A stretch of 64,000 nucleotides of DNA from Utricularia gibba (GCA_002189035.1 CM007990.1:248001-312000), one strand, 5' to 3'. Counted from the stretch's first letter, positions 44,944 through 57,224 are shown. Notes: a model not told the origin generated them from the sequence alone. Translations and numbers: made by a program.

Positions 44944-46519
44944 TTACGAAAGTACTATGTATCTAATTACAAATTACTATTTAATATTTATTTAATTAAA
45001 AATTACCCAATTTTATTTATTTATTTATTTATTTAATATAATTCTGATATTCAAATACTGGCTACTATGAAGTACAACTTAAGGTGCAGCAGGTGATCCG
45101 GTCCAAGGTCCCTCTGTCTCTTCCAACGGCCAAATTGTAATAATTGTCCCCTCCATTTAAACCGGAACGATTAGCGCATGAACCGGTCATTAGAAGCAAA
45201 CCTCCCAAAATTCCCTATTTCTTAATTAGTAATAAAAATATTATTATATTCAAATATACGATATTTTTCTACTACAATAAATGAAAAAAAATAATGGAAC
45301 AACCTTGGTTTTTAGAGTAGTGCTTCAAAACTCTAGCAATTTTATTATCGTACACGGTAATATTTCAAAAAAAATTAAAAAAAAATCTATAAATATTTAT
45401 TATTCTTAAAATCTTGGTTTTTAATTATTACAAAAATTTCTCAAAAAATGTTTTTAAAGAGCATATATTAAATAGAACACTAATATGACAACTTCATCAA
45501 CGAATGTATTAGAAACTATATCATTCTCAATCAAATTTTTTTGATTGAATGTGGAAGAGAGAGAGTGGTCAGATTTTTAAATATGACGTCATGTACACGA
45601 GTGAAATAAATAATTGGAATAATTGGAGGTGTTTTTTACCCTAGTTAATCACACAAATGTAGTTGAGAGATAAGAGGGTTTATCTACATAAATCTGCATT
45701 AATTGTGCATGATTAACTACCCAAATTTCCTGATTAGGTATGCAGCTGCCATGCAATTCAAAGATTCCCAATTAAATGCTGGGAGTTTGAATCTTGTTAC
45801 TTGTTTAGATACACCAATTCGATTTTGGTAATTTATAATATTGATGGAGATGTTTTAAATTCTCTTTTTATTTATGGATTTTATAAATTTGCTTATTTTT
45901 TTAATTAATAATATTGGTAAATGAGATTATTGTTTATTTATGAATATAATAAATATGATTTGCGTGTTGAAACGAGAGGAAATGGAGGGAGATCCAATGA
46001 GGGGGTTTGCCGAAATTCGTAGAATTTTTGGGGGGAAGAAAACGACGTCGTCTTGACTTTGGAATGCAATAAATCTCGGTCCTGTGGCGTATCGTCGTCG
46101 TGTCGCGTCTCTGGGAGCGGCACTGCTGATATTTTGGTTCTTTCTTGTCTCTCTCTTTCGGTGCTTGGGTTTGGGTTACGGAAATGGATAAGGGAAGATT
46201 TTGCGCCAGAGTGTGTACATAAAAGTTGGTTTTTTTATGTAAAGCTGCATGTGTAAGGGAGGAAGATGATTGTGATGGATTTGTTTGTTTGTTTGTAGGC
46301 CAACTTTCTGCGAATAAATGAAACGATAAGCGGCGTGAGGGAGGAGGAAGAAGGCGAAGAGTCAAAACTGGGTTTCAGTTCTTATCGATAAAAAAGAAAG
46401 GAAAAAACGGAAACTGGGTCCTTGGCACGTCTGAGCTGTTTTTACTGTCGTGATACGGTGGGCAATCGCCAGTGTTGAAGAAGGTAATGAATCGGTTTTG
46501 ATTAATCGGGATAGAAGAG
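44944..46519. other. Intergenic, AT-rich
   Basis: About 1.2 kb of AT-rich sequence, including ATTT repeats near 45015-45035, without a gene. From about 46000 it is GC-richer and probably the promoter and leader of the nucleotidyltransferase gene, including a palindromic AACGACGTCGTC at 46038. Confidence 0.55.
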
Positions 46520-49500
46520 ATGGTTGCGCTTGAAGCGGGTTCGTGCCTGGAACTTTCGCCGTTGCTTGTCGCGGAGGAGTGTTTATTAGCTGCGGAGGAA
46601 TCGGCGGAGCAAGTTCTCAACTGTGTTCAGCCCACTCTTGACTCGGAGGAGAGGAGGAGGGATGTGGTTGATTATATTCAGCATCTACTCAAAAGTCGTC
46701 TTCATTGTGAGGTCCTTTTTCTTCCTACCGTTGTTCTCATTGCGACGTCCTCTAGATTTGTAGGATCTGGGTAGAAATGTTCATGCAAGGTGCCCTTTTC
46801 AAGAATCCAGCCTTTTGCTCTCGTTTTTATTTCTTCTTATTCCCCATACTTCCGTTGGTAGAGAGATCTTAACTGATCAACCGTTTGATGAAACATGTAC
46901 TGGGTTTCGAAAGTTCAGCCGAAGAATAAAGCTTTTATTGATTCTTTAATGGCGGTTCAGTGTCTGAGCTTGAAACCCTGTCATCTGTCCCAGGTTGTGT
47001 CATATGGATCAGTGCCACTCAAAACATATCTACCCGAAGGAGATATTGATTTGACTGTGCTTAAGGGGCCTAATGCAGAGGAAACCTTGATCAATGACGT
47101 TCTTGCAGTGATACAGGAAGAAGAGAGGAACCAAAATTCTGAGTATGAAGTGCGGGAGACGCAGTTTATCGATGCTGAGAAGGTCTCTATCTCCTGATTC
47201 TTCACAAAATTCATATATAAGCTCTGAGTTCTATTTCTCATGTGATAAAGATAGATGCTTTCGTGGTTCCTGTGGCATGGTCTAATGGTGTTCAACTTAT
47301 ATCTGTCCTTCTCTGGATGACAGGTTAAATTAGTGAAATGCCTTTGTCGGAACATCACCATAGACATATCATGTAATCAATTAGGTGGCATTTCCACCCT
47401 CTGCTTCCTTGAGAAGGTTGGCAAATTTCATACCTGTCTGATGTGCTGGTTGATCACATTCGTTAGTGTAGCTTGTCTGGTGTGAGAGCATGAAACCTAA
47501 ACTTGACTTCTATCTTCTTGCTGGTTCAGGTCGACCAGTTCATTGGGAGGGGTCATCTCTTCAAGCGCAGCATCATCCTTGTCAAGTCTTGGTGCTATTA
47601 TGAAAGCCGTATACTTGGTGCACATCATGGCTTGATGTCTACCTATGCCTTGGAAATACTCGTCTTGTACATCTTCCACTTCTTCCATTCTTCGCTCGAC
47701 GGCCCCTTATCGGTAAATGGTTGCTAGTTATCCATGTTTGAGTTATGATATGATGAACTTATTGTATTCCACTATTATCATTTCATTCCTGCAGGTGCTC
47801 CATAGGTTCTTGAATTACTACAGCCAGTTTGATTGGGAGAATTATTGTGTAAGTTTGAAAGGGCCTGTTCGTAGATCGTCTTTGCCTGAAATAGTCGGTA
47901 AGTAATGCTCTGAAGTACACACATTGCTAATATACTGAGCCTCATTTCTGAGGAATCCTACCCCTTTCTACAGTCAGCATGGCTATAAAACCACCGGGTA
48001 GTCCATTGCTTAGTGAAGAGTTTCTGGAGAGCTGCATAGAAATGTTTTCCACCTATTGTAAGGAACAGGGTAACTCAAAACCATTGCAGATCAAGCACCT
48101 CAATATAATTGATCCGCTGCTGGAAAATAATAATTTGGGCCGCAGTGTAAACAGAGGTGAGAGATAGATTCATGGATTTCCAGCTGAGCTTCCTTGTATA
48201 TGTTCCCTGATGCAACCATGTTTTACTCCGATACGAAAATCGAAACATGTTCCTTTTGGACTATCAGTTTTGCTGACTCTGTTGTGCAGATGTTGTATGG
48301 CTTGCTCTGGAACTTATTTTCTCCAAGAATCATGAACGCATACTAACAGAACACTTCTTTGTACTAGGAAACTATTTTCGTATAAGAAGTGCACTGGAAT
48401 ATGGGTCTCATAAGCTTGAGCAGATCCTCTCCCGTTCCAAGGAAGAAGTTGTTGATGAGGTTCTGGGGTATTTTGCAAACACCGTTGGTCGGAATGGACA
48501 CCGGAATAGAAGCATCATCCAAATTCTAGCCCTTGATATTGATGATGAAGAAGAGTCTTTCACTGCAGGAGTTCCATCCCCTGCAGCATTATCCCACAAG
48601 GATGGCATGCTTCTAAATTCATACGGATTCGGTCCAGATAACGACAGTGTCTACTGGGAACCAGTTTCCAGTTCAAGTGTCACGGATGATTTAAGCAGCA
48701 GCTGCACAACGGGAGAAGGCCTCACAGAGCTAACATCTGGTTCTTGCTCCGGAGCCGAGGGGGCTGGCACCATATCCACCCTTGAGACATCTTTCTCAAG
48801 CTTGTGGTGTGGAGCTCTTGATGATGTATCCAGCAGTGACTGTAGTTTATACCCTTCTGAAGATCAGTTCTGTGTTGAGAATGGAAGCTTGGGCATCCCT
48901 GAAGGTGATCCTTTTTTGGGAAAAAGAAGTGCCAGTGTCGACCCCCATGACGACTGCTATGACGGTGCCTACACCAATGGTAGAGAACTGGGCACCATCA
49001 GCATAGATGAGGAATCTGAAGTTCTGGATGCTCTGGCTGATCTCACTGGAGATTATGATAATCATGTTCGGAGTCTCCTGCGTGGGCAGCTGTGCCATCG
49101 GTTTCCATCGGCCTCAAGCTTTCCCGGCATCCCTCTATCGGCATCATCCTCCTCCTCCTCCTCCAGGAGTCAAATGGATATCAATCCTCAGACAACATCC
49201 TCGAATACAATGACAGGTAGGGACGATTCTGTGCACGTTCCTCCTGATCGTGCTGCGGGTGATTCCCCATTTTCTGGTAGTTTTCTCCGGTATCAGTGGA
49301 ACCAGAAAGCACAGGGGATTGGGACATATTTCCCGAACACGGTGATCATTTCGTTGCCCCTCTTGCTGCCCTTGGCTGCTGTTCTTGAGTCCGTAATCAT
49401 TGGCTCGGTGTTCTGCAGAATGCTGTCAACTCAGGGCGGCCCTCACTTGGGATGATCATGAACAAGCTTCATGCTTCCCAGGAGTCCCTCCCACCCAAAG

Positions 49501-49739
49501 GTCATCGTCAAAAAACCACATCCCATGGGCGAAGTCGAAAATCGAACTTCAGAGGAAACAAAGAGCGATCACCCCCAGTGAAAGAGAGGTACGAAACAGA
49601 AGCAATTCAGATGGAATTTACAGTTTCCGAACAATGGCTTCGCCTGTTCTGTTTCTCATCTTTGAAAGGCGCAGGGCAATCCACCGGTTCAACGAAAGGG
49701 AGTTCCCTCCCCTGCCTTGTACACGAAACAAGTCTGTAA
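46520..49739 (+). CDS. Nucleotidyltransferase with PAP/OAS1 substrate-binding domain
   Basis: Eight exons (46520-46711, 46994-47182, 47324-47416, 47530-47712, 47795-47897, 47974-48156, 48368-49341, 49419-49739), about 745 aa. The catalytic motif is YGSVPLKTYLPEGDIDLTVL (GS plus DxD), with a possible third acidic residue in ITIDISCNQLGG. The PAP/OAS1 domain (LVKSWCYYESRILGAHHGLMSTYALEILVLYIF) and SVNRGNYFRIRSALEYGSHKL follow. A long, Ser-rich, probably disordered region makes up the last 350 residues. It is a plant-specific member of the TRF4/Cid1-like group; substrate is unknown. An alternative acceptor near 48290 would insert about 26 residues in exon 7. The final ~50 codons are uncertain: the family-type ending EFPPL is in the neighbouring frame at about 49705. 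Confidence 0.85.
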
Positions 49740-50134
49740 CGGCATAAATTTTTACCGAGGTGAGTTAGCTCTGCGACGACGAAAATGAGAAACGGCACGG
49801 CACAGTAGCAGTTGTTTTTTTTGCTTTCCTTCGATGTTTGTGCTTGCAACTTGAAATGCAACCCTTCGACGGAAAAATACAAGCGTTTCTCCTCCTTGTT
49901 TTGCGCGAGCTGACACCGGAAAACCGTTCATTTCAGAGCTTGCATCCATTTGCAATGGCGCCGGAGATTTCTCCGGCGGAATTAGTTACGCGTATTTCAC
50001 AGAGAGTAAATAGTGATTTTACAGAAAGCCCTTTAGTTAATGACAACTAGGCCCATAACATAAGCGGTGAAACCCATAAAAAGCCCATCTCCATAATCTC
50101 TCTCCTCGAGCACTGAATCATTTTCTGCGACTCC
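49740..50134. other. Intergenic
   Basis: 3' region of the nucleotidyltransferase gene and the BLOS1 leader. Short frames only. Confidence 0.5.
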
Positions 50135-50734
50135 ATGGAGCGAGGGCATCAGGCGGAGGTGGAAATCTTGAGGCTTCGCTGGTTCAGATGATGAGTGAAC
50201 GTAGTCTTGCAGTTATGAAGTTGCGGGAGCAAACCGGTGAGTTCACGTAGCTTGTTTCTGCGATCGTTGATCGGTGTGTTCTTGGTGTCATCGGCGACTC
50301 TCGTTCGTTTGTTTCTTGGACGATTTCGAATTCTTCGGTTTGTGTTGTTTTCAGAAAAAGCTAAGAAAGAGGCGATCGGATCGGCGACACGCGTTTCGAA
50401 TTCGATTGTGAATGCCGTCAATGGTGGAGTTCAAGAGGTTTTCTTGAACGAAAAGCGAATTGAAATGGAGATTCGAACATTGGCGTCCACGATTTTGAAG
50501 TTCTCGAAGCAGACCGATCAATGGCTCGCTGCCTCTCATGCCATCAACGACGCTGTCAAGGTTAGGAGACAAGATTGGTTTTTGAAACCTTCGCTATCAG
50601 AGAATTTCATGAATATCGAATATCTCTCAAATGGTTGTTGACAGGAAATCGGAGACTTCGACAACTGGATGAAGACTATGGAGCTTGACTGTAAAAGCAT
50701 CACCACTGCAATCCGTAACATCCATCAAGTTTGA
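50135..50734 (+). CDS. BLOS1: BLOC-1 subunit 1 (BLOS1/GCN5L1 family)
   Basis: Three exons (50135-50236, 50355-50560, 50645-50734), about 132 aa. The family sequence is clear: NLEASLVQMMSERSLAVMKLRE, EKAKKEAIGSATRVSNSIVNAVNGG, ILKFSKQTDQWLAASHAINDAVK and EIGDFDNWMKTMELDCKSIT, all predicted helices and coiled coil. BLOS1 acts in endosome-to-vacuole sorting, in plants of auxin carriers. The ATG at 50135 is one base out of frame with the rest. Adding a G to the run at 50144-50146 gives MERGASGGGNLEASL and also restores exon phase (102 nt instead of 103). Without it, translation would have to start at the Met-Met of QMMSER. Confidence 0.9.
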
Positions 50735-51084
50735 CCGGATAGACAAAGCACTAATTTTGGATTGGGAGTTTTAGTTTCCTCATGAATCCAAGCTTGCCCT
50801 TCTTCTTGCCTTGTCATACCTTTAGAACGAAGAGAAGTCTAATGCTGTTATTTGTGCACGATAATGTGGGGAAGTGATGCTGAGAAAAAGGAGTTTTCTT
50901 AGGTTTTCATGTGCAAAAGAGGTGACCTTTTTGGGGCTTTTGACTCCATCTTTGGCCCAATGGCTTGTGCACAAGCAGCCCAGCAAAGAGAATGATGGAA
51001 CCAGCCACCATGAAACACTTGCAAAAGCCGTGTTTCAGAGCGTTTTGTAACCTGAAGTCTTCAGCCTCGGAGTTTGAACTAGAC
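50735..51084. other. Intergenic: BLOS1 3' region and pseudouridine synthase leader
   Basis: No separate gene is visible. The in-frame Met at 50965 is an alternative upstream start for the next gene. Confidence 0.5.
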
Positions 51085-53094
51085 ATGGCCATTTCTTCTC
51101 TGAGAATTCCAATTTCCCACTGGTGGAATGACCCATTGACCTCAAGCTTTCGCCTTTGCAACTCTTCCCGTCGTAGAGTAACTATTATCCGATGCGCAAC
51201 GTTTTGTTCGTCTTCTGCCTGCGTCACTACCGAGTTGCTTGCCCCTCCTGAGGCAGAACAGAAATGGATATCCATAAGAAAGAAGAAAGTCGTGATGCGT
51301 GTGGGTTACCTAGGTTCGGATTACAGAGGTCTGTTCATTTCTTTTTGGTGCTTTCGCTCTGGGATCAAAGAGTTACTTTCGCTGATACCCTTGTTCTGGT
51401 ACTTGAGCAGGTTTGCAGATTCAGAGGGATGAACACGCACTATCAAGTGAGAGTTTTGATGCTACTTTCTGTTGCAAATTTCCATGTTCATTGCAGGTTG
51501 ACTGAGCACGAAAATTTGGTTTTTGTAGCGATTGAAGGTGAATTAGAGAAGGCAATTTTTAAAGCTGGTGGGATAAGAGAAAGCAATTTTGGGGATTTGA
51601 ATAAAGTTGGGTGGGCTAGAAGCAGCAGGACTGATAAGGGAGTAAGTTCTCTAGTGTGATAAGATATAATGATTTGTCGTTATTTCTTATTCCACAATCA
51701 TCTTTATGCTAATCATATATTCAGGTTCATTCATTAGCTACAATGATATCCATGAAGATGGAGATCCCAGAATTTGCCTGGAATAATGATCCCAATGGCT
51801 TCGCTCTTGCTAGTCATGTTAATACCTTTCTTCCCCAAAACATCAGAGTTTTCAGCATCTTACCTTCACAGAGGTACAGATCTTTGAAAAGTTTATGTTG
51901 GATTGTTGATTTGTTGAAGTGCTTATACGTGTGTGCATATACCTCTTCTGCAAATCGATGCAAGTGAATGAAGAATGGGATTAAAACATCCATCCCTTAC
52001 CACAATGTATGTTCTTATGTCGAGTGGTGCCTTTCATGCAGGAGTTTCGATCCCCGAAAAGAATGTACCATTCGTAAATATTCATATCTTCTTCCAGCTG
52101 ACATTATTGGAATAAAAGATGATTTTGCAGTTGGTGAAGTTCAACGTCATTTATCAGCTTTCAATGATATATTAAGTAGTTTTGAGGTGAGCTCAATGCT
52201 GGACATGAATATATGTCGGATTCCAAGATCATTCTCATTGGGGTGCTTTTTTTTCCTGGTTGTTTCAGGGTGAACATCCATTTCACAATTATACTGTTCG
52301 ATCCAAATACAGAAAGCCTTCTCCTCATCGGGGCTCTGCTGGAAGGTCTGTATCAGGCAGGATTTTATCTTCCAATCCAAAAAGTGACTCCGACTCAGAA
52401 GAGGGTGATATTCAAGATAGCTCGAATGAACAGAGGCTTGGACTTCCTCCACGAGCTCGTTGGTTATTCGAACCTGATGAGAGTGACAGGATCGGGGCAT
52501 CGCATTTCCGGAAGATATTTCAGTGTCAGTGTGGAAGTTTGATGCATCTGTCCGGCTTGAACTACGTAGAGATATCCATTTGTGGAGAGTCATTCATGCT
52601 GCATCAGGTAAGTCTGCGTCTGATTTTCCACCCATTTGATGATCAACTTCCTCAACTTGCTCTCTTTCATCCCATCACAGATACGAAAAATGGTCGGAAC
52701 CGCCATCGCCGTGAAGCGAGGTTTACTTCCACACGATATCTTGCAGCTATCTCTGTTGAAATTCTCGCGCATCGTGCTACCTCTTGCTCCATCTGAGGTT
52801 CTTTTTCTTCGTGGAAACAATTTCGCCGTCCGGAAGCGCCCGGGAGACCTAAGGCCGGAAATGGTGGCACTGGTTGAATCACAAGAGATCCTCAAACTGG
52901 TCGACGATTTTTACCAGTCTGTGATGCTGCCTGAGTTGGGTAAGTTCCTTGACCCCCTCAAGCTCCCTTGGAACGAGTGGGTGCAAATACTTGATGAAAA
53001 CACTTCGATTCCTGAACATCAACTGGACCAAGTAAGAACTGCTTGGAGATCCTGGAAAGATGATTTTGGGAATCGAAAACAGAGAGACCTGTAA
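51085..53094 (+). CDS. TruA/PUS1-type tRNA pseudouridine synthase
   Basis: Seven exons (51085-51328, 51411-51446, 51529-51641, 51725-51873, 52042-52186, 52269-52607, 52681-53094), all in phase, 479 aa. The N-terminus ([16 protein letters not shown]...) is Ser/Arg-rich and transit-peptide-like, so plastid or mitochondrial targeting is likely. An upstream Met at 50965 would lengthen it by 40 residues. The catalytic core is [25 protein letters not shown], then [18 protein letters not shown] with the essential Asp of RTDKGVH. Later parts are REYSYLLP-like [38 protein letters not shown] and the C-terminal [13 protein letters not shown]. It isomerises uridine to pseudouridine in tRNA, probably in the anticodon-arm region. 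Confidence 0.92.
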
Positions 53095-53270
53095 GAGATC
53101 AATAGATACTTCTCATTGCGGTATGGCGACTGATATATTACTTTTTTAACTGTGTTGACTCTGTCATATCTGAATTCATTGACGATGACGGCTTTTCAGG
53201 ATCCAAACTGCACGTTCCTTCAAAAGGGCTAATCGAACGATTAACAACACCTTGTTTGCCGCGTAGATTA

Positions 53271-54063
53271 ATGGGGAGAGCTCCTCCGCGATCCCCTCCG
53301 AGGAACTGCCGTCCGCCGCCACGCCTTATCTGGCGATCCCTTTTGACCTATTTGTAACCAAGAAATACAAGCGCCTGACGTTCCGAGGGGGCCTGAGGTT
53401 CACCGATTCAGATGGGAATTTGGTTTACCATGTTCAGAAATTAGATGGGAATTCACCAAATCCCAAAAAGAAGCTGCTTTTGGATTCACAAGGAAACACG
53501 CTTGTTTCCCTTCGCCAGTTGAATGTGAGTGAGATCGTTGGTTCTTACCGCTTTCGCTTTGCTTTTGCTTTTGTTATCTGAGACGATTCTGCTGCATTCA
53601 TGCGTTGACGTTATTTCCTCTTTCGCCTTAGAAAGGATCATGGGGCGGATTCAGGGGAAATGATCTGGAGGATTTGATGTTCACAGTGGAGAAAACCATC
53701 GACATGTTGAACCACAAGGAACTCAAAATCACGGTCGCTACCGGAAAAGATGATCATGACTCGAACACCGTGCTAGAGATGAGAGGCTCTCCTTTAAAGA
53801 GGTGCTGTACACTGTACAAAGGCGACTCCATTGTAGCTGAGGTACTTATCACTCTTCTTCAAAGCACGAAAATAATAGACCTTCTGATTCTCTTGGTTGT
53901 TTAATGTGCTCTGCAGACTAGTCTCATGTATAACCTGGGTTTCAAGAAGATGTTCGTTCCCAGAAGCCGGTTTCGCGTCACCATTTTTCCTGGTTTCAGT
54001 GACACAACCTTGGTTGCATCTCTTATCGTTTTGTATTTTGATGGAAGAAGATTGTTGATATGA
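53271..54063 (+). CDS. LURP-one-related (LOR) protein
   Basis: Three exons (53271-53524, 53632-53841, 53917-54063), about 203 aa. The tubby-like LOR fold is recognised from PIPFDLFVTKKY-type start (AIPFDLFVTKKYK), KLLLDSQGNTLVSLRQ, MRGSPLKRCCTLYKGDSIVAE, TSLMYNLGFKKMFVPRSRFRVTIFPG and LIVLYFDG. LURP-one genes act in basal defence and may bind phospholipids at the plasma membrane. The ATG at 53271 is out of frame by one base. A fifth G in the run at 53273-53276 gives MGESSSAIPSEELP leading straight into the domain and makes exon 1 exactly 85 codons. The 3' end is 103 bp from the convergent glucanase stop. Confidence 0.88.
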
Positions 54064-54166
54064 ATCATGCATTGTTGTCATTGGTGGGATATACACTAAA
54101 ATGTTTGATCTTTTGGAATTCTGGAACCGTAAATTGATTGTTTGTTGTAGATTTCACAATCATTCA

Positions 54167-55694
54167 CTAAATGAAGAGAAAAATACAGAAGCTTATGAAC
54201 AGCTGAGAAACCGTCCATGGCAGAAAGTGAGGAGAATTGGAAGCCTTGATCCCGACAACGAACCTGCAACGGTCTACGGAGGGATCAACGGTGGTAAGCT
54301 GTCCCAGTCCAGAAAACTCGCAGCTTCCCACAGCCTGATCATGTTGCTGGTAGTAACTGTTGAAGGCATAGGAAACATTCCCGGCCAACTGAGATTGAAG
54401 CACGAGCTCCCCGGCGCCAGTGCGAGCAATCTGCTGCAGCACAAACGCCCATAGCGATGGAGCTTGCGTTGGACAGGTCTAGATTTCCGTTCGCCACGCA
54501 CCATCTGGCCTGAAGGTACTGCAAATCTCTCATGTTGGCTAGCTTCCGTGGCCCCTGCCCGAGATTGAGCTCGTACTTGGCCTGTCCGTCGAAGGTGAAG
54601 ATGCCCCAGTGCCTTTCGAAATCCCCATCGCCGGTGCTTCTCTTGTCTTCGTCGAAGAGGCTGGAGATGTAAATCTCCGATGGCTTTGACGCTGCTGATG
54701 AAATGGCGTCGAGGTGATTGATCAGTGCGCCGTTGAACTCTTGGGCTAGATCAGGAGTCGCGTTGAGAGCTCCGTCGCTCGGCCAGCCGGTTTCACCGAT
54801 AATGATTCCCATTTTGGGGAATCCGGCGGCGGAGAGGGCTGAGACGACGGCGTCGAATCTCAAGTCGAAGAGATTGGTGTAGTTCTTGTGAGTGTCGTTG
54901 ACAGGATGCGCTGTTTCTCTGAATAGCGCGAAGTCGAGGGTGAAATTAGTGTAGCTTGTGAAGGGAGAGACGGTGACGAAGAAGGGGGATTGGTGGCCGT
55001 TCAGGAACTTGAGGAGCTGAATCATGGTGGCGTTTATATCTCGCCGGAATCTGGCTTTTGAAGGGAGCCCGGATTCTGAAACCAAAGCATCCGAACTGCA
55101 GGGGAAGACAACTTTCACATTGTCTGCCAAATTGGCTTTCAACAGAGCTTTCTGGATATTCTCCGCCGCCCCGAGGACGAGGGGGTGAAATTCCGCGCGG
55201 TGGTTCCCGTGGAAGAGATCATCTCCGACGGCGATATAACTGCAGTTCAGTTAAAAAAACTCAAACCCGTAATGTGAATCGAAACTCTGAAGAAACAAAT
55301 AAATGAGAGCCAGAGGCGAACTCGAAGAGAAGCCTAGAAGAAGAGGCGGCGCCGGAGGAGATGAACTGAGTGACATTGTCGTGTACCCAATCCACGGCGG
55401 CTTTGAAGGAGGAATTGAGCGCGGGGAGCATGGAATTCGGAATGCCCAGAGTGACGGTGACACCGGAGCCATTGAGTGACCGGAGGATTTCCCGGTCTGC
55501 GTCAAGGAGCCTGACTTTGGGGATTCGATTGGATTTCAGCAACTGAGCCACCTTCTGCGGCGGAAGAGGATGCGTCGCCTCCGTGCCCCAGATCACGCCA
55601 ACCCCTCCGCCTCCACGGCGGCGAGCACAAGCACATTGACCGCCAGTAGGAGGAATCGGAACACCGCCGCGTGAATCCGCTTCGCGCACTCCAT
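54167..55694 (-). CDS. GH17 beta-1,3-glucanase-like protein with X8 domain and GPI signal
   Basis: Minus strand, two exons (55322-55694, 54167-55239), about 480 aa after frame repair. In order: a signal peptide (MECAKRIHAAVFRFLLLAVN), GVGVIWGTEATHPLPPQKVAQLL, the GH17 barrel with nucleophile Glu in GIIIGETGWPSDG, an X8/CBM43 domain (WCVANGN...CSALAPGSSCFN, NVSYAFNSYYQQHDQ, TVDPSVDRCRF) and a hydrophobic tail ending FISFCIFLFI, a GPI-anchor signal. It would sit at the cell surface, perhaps at plasmodesmata, acting on callose. Where active enzymes have VGNEPF, this protein has VGDDLF, so the acid/base Glu is absent. Three one-base gaps in sense G runs (55602-55605, 54423, 54380-54382) disturb the frame. 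The donor at 55321 is my best choice. Confidence 0.85.
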
Positions 55695-56510
55695 TTCACA
55701 GCCCGCCGCACCGCAGGCCCGTGGGCTGAAGAATGCCATAAATGCCTCCATACTCCTCCCTCGCCATAAATTATATATTTAATTAAAAGAAAATGATTTA
55801 GAAATTAATTTCTCAAAATTCACTCAATATTATTAAACACCAACCAAATGCAATCTAATTTTAAAAAACCTAATCTAATTACTAATATATTTATTAAAAT
55901 AATTCTAATAAAACGTAAACTATATATTTAAACATCATTTAAAGATAATTTAAAATAAAAATCATTAGTATTTGATAATAAAAATATTTCTAAAATATTA
56001 TAAAAACAAAAATTATTCCAAGCATAAAGGTGCAAAATGTTTAACCAAGCCCCTATATCAAATTGAATTTCTACTTGCTGCTCATCAACTTCTAATACAT
56101 TTCTGAAACATTGATCGAATCGTGATAACTATCGAAGGTTTTCGATTGTAAAGATGAGATATGTATATCTTAGAGGTTGTATTTTGGGAGAAGATTGAAA
56201 TAGCAAGGTGTATAATGTTGAAATAATTGAAATTCTTGGTTCCTAAGTCTTAGAGTAGGTGTGGGAGCATATTATAGCAATTAATAATAAGAAATAATTG
56301 GAAATTGGAAATTGGGAGGAGGCGGAGCGGGCAAGGGTTAAAAAGAGTTGCTTTGGGGAAAGCGAAGAGGCCCCCGCGAAACCGAAGAGCCTTACCGCTT
56401 TTCCTGCTTCGTCCTCCATTGTCGTCCTTCTGGGAATCTATGCACAGAATTCATTGATTCTGTGACTAAAAGGACTGATTTTGGGGGAGGGGTTTCCTTT
56501 TACAGGACCC
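55695..56510. promoter_or_regulatory. Divergent intergenic region, glucanase / glutaredoxin
   Basis: 816 bp between two head-to-head start codons, mostly AT-rich. The right ~200 bp are GC-richer and serve as the glutaredoxin leader. No gene is seen. Confidence 0.5.
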
Positions 56511-57224
56511 ATGTGGCTGCGGCGATCGAATACCACCGTGCGCGTTCACAGCGCCTCGTCTCCGAAATTCGCTTGCTCTACCTTCAAGGATGTCCATGCC
56601 CTCCTCGCGGAAGAAGGGGCTGAGGGTTCGGGGGATGGTCTGGATTCGCCGTCGATTTGTCACCGCAGCCGGGCCGCGAAGACGCTGGCCCGTACCCTAT
56701 CGTCGTCCTCAACACCGGCACCGCATCTCAGAAACGAGGCCCAGATTTGGATGCCGGGGGCGGAGAAAACGGTGGTGGTCTACTTCACGAGCCTCCGCGT
56801 GGTGCGTCGCACATTTGACGATTGCGCGGCTGTCAGATCGATCCTGCGCGCTTTCCGTGTCCCAATCGACGAACGAGACGTGTCGATGGACTCGGGGTTC
56901 ATGGTCGAGCTCCAGAGGATTCTCGGGCTTTCCCAAAAATCGTCCTTGACTCTACCAAGAGTCTTCATCTGCGGTCGCTACATCGGCGGCGCCGACGAAA
57001 TCCGCCGCCTCCACGAGAGCGGCGAGCTGAAGAAGCACGTGGAGGGGCTACCGTCTGTGACCCCAGGCACGTGCGAGGTCTGCAATGGCTACGCATTCAT
57101 CCTTTGCCGAGATTGCAACGGGAGTCGCAAGTGCTACAGCCACAAATCCGGCTTCCGGAGCTGCACCTCCTGCAACGAAAACGGTCTCCTCAGGTGCCCA
57201 TCTTGCTTCCCCTCACACTTCTGA
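56511..57224 (+). CDS. Glutaredoxin-like protein with Cys-rich C-terminus
   Basis: An intronless frame of 237 aa. A basic, Ser-rich N-terminus is followed by a glutaredoxin fold starting KTVVVYFTSLRVVRRTFDDC. The usual CPYC redox site is replaced, leaving only the later Cys. The fold continues with FRVPIDERDVSMDSGFMVEL, LPRVFICGRYIGGADEI and RLHESGELKKHVEG. The C-terminal third has four CxxC pairs (CEVC, CRDC, CTSC, CPSC) like a zinc-binding module. This is a known plant-specific architecture (At5g39865-like); its biochemical role is unclear and it is probably not a classical oxidoreductase. The start at 56511 is the first ATG in frame. Confidence 0.92.
   Translation: MWLRRSNTTVRVHSASSPKFACSTFKDVHALLAEEGAEGSGDGLDSPSICHRSRAAKTLARTLSSSSTPAPHLRNEAQIWMPGAEKTVVVYFTSLRVVRRTFDDCAAVRSILRAFRVPIDERDVSMDSGFMVELQRILGLSQKSSLTLPRVFICGRYIGGADEIRRLHESGELKKHVEGLPSVTPGTCEVCNGYAFILCRDCNGSRKCYSHKSGFRSCTSCNENGLLRCPSCFPSHF

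Noticed and set aside
50907-51275. 122-residue minus-strand frame with a hydrophobic segment
   Set aside because: It lies opposite exon 1 of the TruA-type pseudouridine synthase, whose plus-strand frame continues into recognised domain sequence. The minus frame is a shadow.
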